This document shows positions 11,572-16,567 of a DNA stretch of 16,567 nucleotides, piece after piece. Source of the stretch: Candidatus Doudnabacteria bacterium Gr01-1014_77 (GTDB lineage Bacteria; Patescibacteriota; Doudnabacteria; UBA920; VMFF01). The notes beneath the pieces were generated by a model, which worked only from the letters and a program-made list of their open reading frames with translations, made no database searches and was not told the origin of the DNA. Numbering within the stretch: position 1 is the stretch's first letter; every line of letters begins with the position of its first letter. The stretch covers positions 1 through 16,567 of the forward strand of contig VMFF01000004.1 of assembly GCA_007375915.1 (NCBI GenBank), written 5' to 3'. A program made the position numbers and the translations under genes.

Positions 11572-14500
11572 CTATCTATTGTTATTTACTAAAACCCTAG
11601 TTATTTCTTTTAGATCTCTAAGTTCTTCTAGCATTTGTTCTGAGAAACTTACTTTTAGTTTTGTGTTGATTGTTTTTTGTGGTGTTCCTAGTGCGTCGGT
11701 TATTAACAAGCTAACTGTTGCGCTTCCAGGAAATCTTGTAAGGATTGCTTTCATTGAATCCATTGTTTGTCTGCTTACTTTTTCTGGGAGATATATTTCA
11801 ATTGTGCTGTTGTTTTCAATATCTTGAACATTCATTTGATAGAGGTCGTCGTTTGGTAGCTCTCTAACTTCTTCAGCAATGAGTTTGAACTCACCGTCTT
11901 TTTCAGACAGTCTTCCAGTTATCTGAACAATTTGTTCTAGTTCAATTAAGTTTCCAAATCTTTGAAGAGTTTTTGGGAAGATTAATGCTTCAATGCTTCC
12001 GCTTTGATCTTCTAGGGTTAAGAAGACCATGGGTTCTTGTTTTTTAGTTAGGCTTTTTTTAAGTTTTGAGATTATTCCACCAACAGAAACGTTTGCATCA
12101 ATCATTTCATCGGTTAATGATCCAACTTTCATTATTTGAGAAAGAACGTTTTTGTAGTTGTTTAAAGGGTGGGAAGAAACATAAAGTCCAAGAAGTTCTT
12201 TTTCCCAAAGAAGTTTTTCGTCATCAGTTGCTGGTGTTGTTTCTGTAAGACGTATATCTGAATCATCTACTGGAGCTGCACCAAAGAGGCTTTCTTGTCC
12301 TGACTGCCTTATCTTTGCATGGTCTCTAACGAATTCAAGGATATTCTCTGTGTTGAAAAGCATTTGGTTTCTTTCGCCAAATGCATCAAAAGCTCCTGAT
12401 TTTACAAGTGCTTCCCATGATTTTTTGTTGAAGTTTTTTGTTTCTATTCTAAGTAAGAAGTCTTTTAGGTTTTTGAATTTACCAGCAATTTTTCTTTGTT
12501 CCTTAATCTGTGATATTACATCATAACCAAGGTTTTTGATGGCATTTAATCCAAAACGAATGTTGTTTTGATCAATGACTGTGAAGTTGTTTAAGGATTC
12601 GTTAACATCTGGAGGAAGAACATTGATTCCCATTTTTTTACATTCTTCAACTGCCTCGTAGATTTTAATGACATCACCGGATTCAGCTGTCATGACTGCT
12701 GCCATAAACTCAACTGTGTAGTTTGCTTTCATGTATGCAGTTTGGTAGGAGACTGTGGAATATGATGCTGAGTGTGATTTGTTAAAACCATAGGCTGCAA
12801 ACGGTTCAATCCATGACCAGATTTCTTCTGCTTTGCTTTGAGAGAATTTGGAATGTTCTACACAACCCTTAACAAACTTTTCTCTTTGCTTTGCCATTTC
12901 AGCTGGAATCTTTTTCCCAACAGCTTTTCTAAACTTGTCTACTTCTTCCCATGTGTATCCTGCAATGTCGTGCGCTATTTGCAAAAGGTCATCTTGGTAA
13001 ACAAGAACACCGTAAGTTCTTTTTAGGATTTGTTCGAAAGTCGGATCAAGGTAAGTAACAAGCGATGGGTTATGAGCGCGTTCTATGAATAGCGGGATGA
13101 ACTGCATAGGACCAGGACGATACAGTGCTATCATTGCCATGATGTCGAAGATGTCTTTTGGTTGAAGTTCTTTTAAGTATCTTGTCATTCCAGAAGAACC
13201 CATTTGGAAAACACCAAATGTGTGTCCTGAAGAAAGTAGTTCAAATGTTTTTTTGTCAGGATGAGGTAGGTTGTAGATGTCTATCTTTGTGTTGTGTCTT
13301 GCTTCAACGATTTTGATTGCTTCTTCAAGTATTGAAAGGTTTCGTATACCAAGCAAGTCTATTTTTACAGCACCAATTGCTTTGGCATTTGCATTAACAT
13401 CTAAAGAATACATGTCATATTGAGTAATCAATCGATCACCGTCAGGTTCTTTCTGAAGAGGCATGTAATCAGTTAGTGCTGTTGGGGTTATGACAACACC
13501 AGCAGCATGGACTGAGGCGTGTCTTGCTCCACCTTCGAGTCTGGTTGCAATATCAATGATTTTTTTTGTTTCTGGATCTTTTTTGTAGACTTCAGCAAGA
13601 TCGGTTGATATGTTGAGTGCTTTTTCAATGGTCATATCAAAGCCTTGTTTTCCGAGTGGAATCATTTTTGCAATCTTGTCACATTTGCCATATGCAACGC
13701 CTAAAGCACGACCAACGTCTCTAACAGCTGCTCTTGCTTTCATTGTTCCAAAGGTAATAATCTGAGCAACTTTGTCTTTCCCGTATTTTTCTGTGATGTA
13801 TGAAATGATGTCATCTCTTCTGTTATCCGCAATGTCTAAATCAATATCAGGAGGGGTTGGTCTGTGCATTGTTAAGAAACGTTCAAACGGAAGTTGGAAG
13901 TATATTGGATCAACGTTTGTTATTCCAATTGAATATCCAACCATGGATCCAGCAGCTGATCCTCTTGTGTTGGTAATGATACCCATGCCCTTGGCTGTGT
14001 TAACAATGTCAGCAAGAACTAAGAAGTATGTTGCAAATCCTTTGTTTATGATGATGTTTAATTCATAGTCTAATCTTTCAATTATGCTTTCTGGTAGTTT
14101 GTCGTTTTTAGCATAGAACTTTTTTGCTCTCTCAAAAGTTATTGTTCTTAAGTATTCTTCAGGAGTTTCTTGTTCAGGAGTTTTGTATACAGGGAAGTAT
14201 CTTTGGTTGATTGGTATTTCAAGAGAACACATCTCAGCTATTTTTGTTGTGTTTTCAACTGCTTCTGGATAATCACTGAATCTTTGAGCCATTTCTTCAG
14301 GGCTCTTTAAAGAAAGATCGCTTGTAGTCATGTCTAAACGATCAGTGTCATTAACTGTTTTTCCTGTACCAATACAAACTAAAACATCCTGAGCTTCAAA
14401 ATCACCAGGATTGATGTAGTGACAGTCTGCTGTTGCTACTAAACCAAGACCCTCGGTTTTAGCTAGCGCTGAAAGCCCTTTGATTACTTTTTCATTTTCA

Positions 14501-15066
14501 ATGTCAAAATCACTTGCCTGGTTTTCTGTTCTTTGGTTTCTTTGTATTTCTAAGAAGAAGTTTTCTTTTCCAAAAATATCTACGTATTCACTTAATACCT
14601 TTTGCGCTTCTATGAGGTTTTTATTTTTGATGGCTCTGTATATTTCACCTCTAGGACAACCTGAAAGCGCTATTAACCCCTCAGAGTGTTTTTTTAGTAG
14701 CTCTTTGTCAATTTTTGGTTTGTAGTAAAAACCATCTAAGTGCGCAATGGTTGTTAGCTGAATTAGATTTTTGTAACCAGCAAGGTTTTTTGCAAGTAGT
14801 GTTAGGTGGAAATAGTCGTCGTCGATCTTTGGTTGTTTGTCATTGATAGTTCGGATTGCTATGTATGCTTCCATTCCAATGATTGGCTTTATATCTCTTT
14901 CTAAAGCTTTTGTGTAGAACTCAATTGCTCCATACATAACCCCATGATCTGTTAAAGCAAGAGCTTCAAAATTAAGTTCTTTTGCACGGTCAAGTAATGG
15001 GTCTATCTGGGAAAGACCGTCTAGGAGGGAAAGGTGAGAGTGAACGTGAAGATGGGTAAATTTCAT
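11572..15066 (-). CDS. dnaE: DNA polymerase III subunit alpha
   Basis: This is the replicative polymerase, 1164 residues and full length for DnaE. The N-terminal PHP domain (about 1-210) keeps its metal-binding blocks: HLHVHSHLSLLDG (5-17), LTDHGVMYG, GMEAYI, SGC and TADCHYI, so metal-dependent proofreading by this domain is possible. The C-family polymerase core has PPDIDLDIAD near residue 400, the third catalytic aspartate in VKIDLLGIRNL near 570, and the fingers with YGFNKSHSASYS. A beta-clamp/HhH region follows, then a C-terminal OB fold (about 985-1065, SVGGIISKLKK...FLTLEDQSGSIEALIFP). The ATG at 15066 aligns with family starts. No Shine-Dalgarno is evident. It is divergent from the gene at 15146. 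Confidence 0.97.
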   Translation of the reverse strand: MKFTHLHVHSHLSLLDGLSQIDPLLDRAKELNFEALALTDHGVMYGAIEFYTKALERDIKPIIGMEAYIAIRTINDKQPKIDDDYFHLTLLAKNLAGYKNLIQLTTIAHLDGFYYKPKIDKELLKKHSEGLIALSGCPRGEIYRAIKNKNLIEAQKVLSEYVDIFGKENFFLEIQRNQRTENQASDFDIENEKVIKGLSALAKTEGLGLVATADCHYINPGDFEAQDVLVCIGTGKTVNDTDRLDMTTSDLSLKSPEEMAQRFSDYPEAVENTTKIAEMCSLEIPINQRYFPVYKTPEQETPEEYLRTITFERAKKFYAKNDKLPESIIERLDYELNIIINKGFATYFLVLADIVNTAKGMGIITNTRGSAAGSMVGYSIGITNVDPIYFQLPFERFLTMHRPTPPDIDLDIADNRRDDIISYITEKYGKDKVAQIITFGTMKARAAVRDVGRALGVAYGKCDKIAKMIPLGKQGFDMTIEKALNISTDLAEVYKKDPETKKIIDIATRLEGGARHASVHAAGVVITPTALTDYMPLQKEPDGDRLITQYDMYSLDVNANAKAIGAVKIDLLGIRNLSILEEAIKIVEARHNTKIDIYNLPHPDKKTFELLSSGHTFGVFQMGSSGMTRYLKELQPKDIFDIMAMIALYRPGPMQFIPLFIERAHNPSLVTYLDPTFEQILKRTYGVLVYQDDLLQIAHDIAGYTWEEVDKFRKAVGKKIPAEMAKQREKFVKGCVEHSKFSQSKAEEIWSWIEPFAAYGFNKSHSASYSTVSYQTAYMKANYTVEFMAAVMTAESGDVIKIYEAVEECKKMGINVLPPDVNESLNNFTVIDQNNIRFGLNAIKNLGYDVISQIKEQRKIAGKFKNLKDFLLRIETKNFNKKSWEALVKSGAFDAFGERNQMLFNTENILEFVRDHAKIRQSGQESLFGAAPVDDSDIRLTETTPATDDEKLLWEKELLGLYVSSHPLNNYKNVLSQIMKVGSLTDEMIDANVSVGGIISKLKKSLTKKQEPMVFLTLEDQSGSIEALIFPKTLQRFGNLIELEQIVQITGRLSEKDGEFKLIAEEVRELPNDDLYQMNVQDIENNSTIEIYLPEKVSRQTMDSMKAILTRFPGSATVSLLITDALGTPQKTINTKLKVSFSEQMLEELRDLKEITRVLVNNNR

Positions 15067-15086
15067 GGTTTTTTAATCTGTAAGTC

Positions 15087-15092
15087 ATTATA
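15087..15092 (-). promoter_or_regulatory. probable -10 box of dnaE
   Basis: Minus-strand TATAAT (15092-15087) is a perfect hexamer, placed to start transcription near 15080. This leaves a leader of about 14 nt without a Shine-Dalgarno. The -35 (TTTCTA) is weak. Confidence 0.5.
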
Positions 15093-15126
15093 TATCAGTT
15101 TAGTCAGCTTAGAAAATGAGGTTTTG

Positions 15127-15135
15127 TGGTATACT
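15127..15135 (+). promoter_or_regulatory. extended -10 promoter of the gene at 15146
   Basis: TGGTATACT is the same nine-base box seen upstream of the thrS T-box. The predicted start near 15142 is only about 4 nt before the ATG at 15146. This argues against the in-frame ATG at 15116, which would lie upstream of the promoter. Confidence 0.6.
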
Positions 15136-15145
15136 AAAGGAAACT

Positions 15146-15976
15146 ATGAGTGACTTTCAGAAAGAAAAAATAGAGATAGAAATACAAGAGAAGGAGATAG
15201 AGACCAAGGAGTTTTTGCAAAGCTTCTCAAAAGAAAGACGCTATGCAATATATATTCTGGTTGGTCTTTTAATTCCGATCTTTTTCATTGCTAAGTATTC
15301 TGTTTCAGCAACATATTTGCATTTCTTTAAAGCGAACAGAGAAATTGGAGTTCATGAAGCAATTGTTACTAGTTTACCTGTTCAGATTTTAGAAACAAAT
15401 GCATTAAGTATTTTGGGTAACAGTTATTCTGCTTATGCTTTGATTAAAAACCCAAACAAGGATTTGGTTGCTTCTGAGTTAAAGTATGTCTTTCATTTTC
15501 AAGACGCTGAAGGAAAAGACTTGGTTTCTCAAGAAGGTAAGACCTTTATTCTTGGTGGTGAACAAAAGTATATAGTTATGCCGAATGTTAAAATATTCCA
15601 AGCCCCAGTAAGTGTTAAGGTTGAAATTACTGATCCTGTTTGGAAAAGAAGACTGAGTTTGCCAAATGTTGTTTTAAAGAGTGGAGTTCCAAAGTATGGT
15701 GATCAAACAGATCCAATTGGTTTCTATATCTCAAACAGTCTTTACAATCAGAGCACGTATACTTTAGGTACAGTAAAGGTTAATGCTGTTGTTTTTGACA
15801 ATTCAGGTAAGGTTATTGCTGTTACTCAGTACACAGCAAATACTGTTTCTCCACAGCAAACCAGAGATTACAAGATGTTTTGGCCACTGCCAATTGCTGC
15901 TAATGTTTTAGGTGATCCAAAGATTTTTGTAGAAACAAATATATTAGATGATACTAATTTAAAAGCTGCGGAGTAG
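15146..15976 (+). CDS. single-pass membrane protein of unknown function
   Basis: This is a 276-residue protein that I cannot place in a family. The ATG at 15146 is preferred to one at 15116 because the extended -10 lies between them and AAAGGA (15136-15141) precedes the later start. The first 35 residues are highly charged with alternating Glu/Lys/Ile (possible coiled coil). One transmembrane helix follows (about 39-55, YAIYILVGLLIPIFFIA). The rest (about 75-276) is a predicted beta-rich domain, probably outside the membrane, with two similar halves containing ALIKNPNKDL and FYISNSLYNQSTYTLG, as in DUF-type beta-sandwich repeats. It ends 1 nt before rodA, so a role in envelope growth next to RodA is a reasonable inference from position only. 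Confidence 0.75.
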   Translation: MSDFQKEKIEIEIQEKEIETKEFLQSFSKERRYAIYILVGLLIPIFFIAKYSVSATYLHFFKANREIGVHEAIVTSLPVQILETNALSILGNSYSAYALIKNPNKDLVASELKYVFHFQDAEGKDLVSQEGKTFILGGEQKYIVMPNVKIFQAPVSVKVEITDPVWKRRLSLPNVVLKSGVPKYGDQTDPIGFYISNSLYNQSTYTLGTVKVNAVVFDNSGKVIAVTQYTANTVSPQQTRDYKMFWPLPIAANVLGDPKIFVETNILDDTNLKAAE

Positions 15977-15977
15977 C

Positions 15978-16554
15978 ATGGATAGCATATTCAGTAAAAT
16001 TAAGCATTTTGATATATCCTTAGCAGTAACCTGCTTTCTTTTGTTGCTAATGGGGCTTTCTTTACTTTACAGCACTAGTCTTTCAGGTAGTACCCAGGTT
16101 TTTTCAAGACACCTCTCGGATTTTTTAATCTTCAACCAGCTGAGTTTATGAAGTTGATTATGGTTTTAATTCTTGCGAGATTCTTTGCTTTGAGAAGAGG
16201 GGAGATTAACACATGGAAGAATATTTTTCTTTCTTTTATCTATGCTTTGATTCCAATGTTTTTGATTGCAAAACAACCAGATCTTGGTTCTGCAATTATT
16301 ATTTTCATAATCTGGTTAGGAATGTTATTTTTTAGCACTGTGAATAAAAAAGTTTTTGTGTATCTATTTTTGATCTTTGTTGTTTTTGCAGGAATCTCTT
16401 GGAAGTTTCTTTTGCACGATTATCAACGGAATCGTATTGAAACATTTTTAGAACCAAGTCTTGATCCAAGAGGACAAGGTTACAATGTCAGGCAAGCAAC
16501 AATTGCCATTGGCTCAGGAAGTTTAACAGGCAGGGGATTAGGAAAGGGTTTGCA
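15978..16554 (+). pseudogene. rodA: rodA (SEDS peptidoglycan polymerase), broken by an out-of-frame internal deletion and cut by the contig end
   Basis: From the ATG at 15978 the frame gives 57 residues (first membrane helix, LLYSTSLSGSTQVFSRHL) and stops at 16149-16151. From about 16115 another frame reads on without a stop to the end, with RodA hallmarks: LGFFNLQPAEFMKL (the FQPSE block), KQPDLGSAIIIF, HDYQRNRI, FLEPSLDPRGQGYN, and IGSGSLTGRGLGKGLQ. Compared with E. coli RodA, roughly 50-60 residues between the first helix and the FQPSE block are missing. The two frames meet around CACCTCTCGGA (16110-16120), where CTC is shared. RodA polymerises glycan strands in the elongasome. I think an assembly or read error is at least as likely as a real pseudogene, since the end of the contig is adapter sequence. 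Confidence 0.85.
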
Positions 16555-16567
16555 AGATCGGAAGAGC
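16555..16567 (+). other. Illumina TruSeq adapter remnant
   Basis: The final 13 bases, AGATCGGAAGAGC, are exactly the universal start of Illumina TruSeq adapters. They interrupt rodA where the family normally continues with a Gln/Ser-rich loop before LPE. They are not genomic. Confidence 0.93.

Noticed and set aside
15116..15145. Upstream ATG for the membrane protein before rodA
   Set aside because: The extended -10 box TGGTATACT lies between this ATG and the one at 15146, so the earlier codon would not be on the main transcript.
1..16567. tRNA, rRNA, CRISPR arrays and prophage or transposase genes
   Set aside because: Looked for on both strands; no cloverleaf with TTC-arm signature, no regularly spaced repeats and no recombinase motifs were seen.

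Overview
The window reads as one metagenomic contig from an AT-rich bacterium with short intergenic gaps. Host genes are about 37% GC (22 of 60 bases in 6301-6360). A Candidate Phyla Radiation (Patescibacteria/Parcubacteria-like) lineage is my inference. It rests on compact operons, a threonyl-tRNA synthetase without its TGS domain, a membrane-anchored MurF-like ligase, a Cys-less 'HDH' cupredoxin lipoprotein and near-leaderless genes. There is no rRNA gene in the window to confirm it.

Layout. 1-155 (-) is the 5' end of mnmG, about half GC, joined to AT-rich sequence at roughly 156-194. 176-3367 (+) holds a cell-wall precursor group: an alpha/beta hydrolase lacking its N-terminus, a MurF-like Mur ligase with a transmembrane N-terminus, and D-Ala-D-Ala ligase. 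3423-7084 (+) is gatC-gatA-gatB plus an unrecognised 127-aa protein. It converges on miaA (-) with overlapping stop codons inside one shared terminator hairpin. 8062-8565 (+) is a cupredoxin lipoprotein, followed by a strong terminator and a 200-bp GC-rich gap that may encode a structured RNA on the minus strand. 8768-10558 (-) is thrS. Its leader is a complete but very short threonine T-box riboswitch with an extended -10 promoter. 10744-11571 holds two tandem GC-rich cassettes. Each has a conserved AT-rich leader, a strong Shine-Dalgarno, a homologous 81-82-aa protein of unknown function and a 60-nt 3' hairpin that is identical in both copies. 11572-15066 (-) is dnaE. 15146-15976 (+) is a single-pass membrane protein of unknown function, followed by a broken rodA.

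How the genes fit together: peptidoglycan precursor synthesis (MurF-like, Ddl) and the SEDS elongation protein RodA; tRNA charging and modification (GatCAB, ThrS, MiaA, MnmG); and chromosome replication (DnaE). The most notable items are the mini T-box and the tandem high-GC cassettes.

Cautions: the last 13 bases are exactly the start of the Illumina TruSeq adapter, rodA has an out-of-frame internal deletion, and the mnmG/hydrolase junction changes composition abruptly and truncates a gene. Both contig ends are therefore likely to contain assembly or read artefacts.
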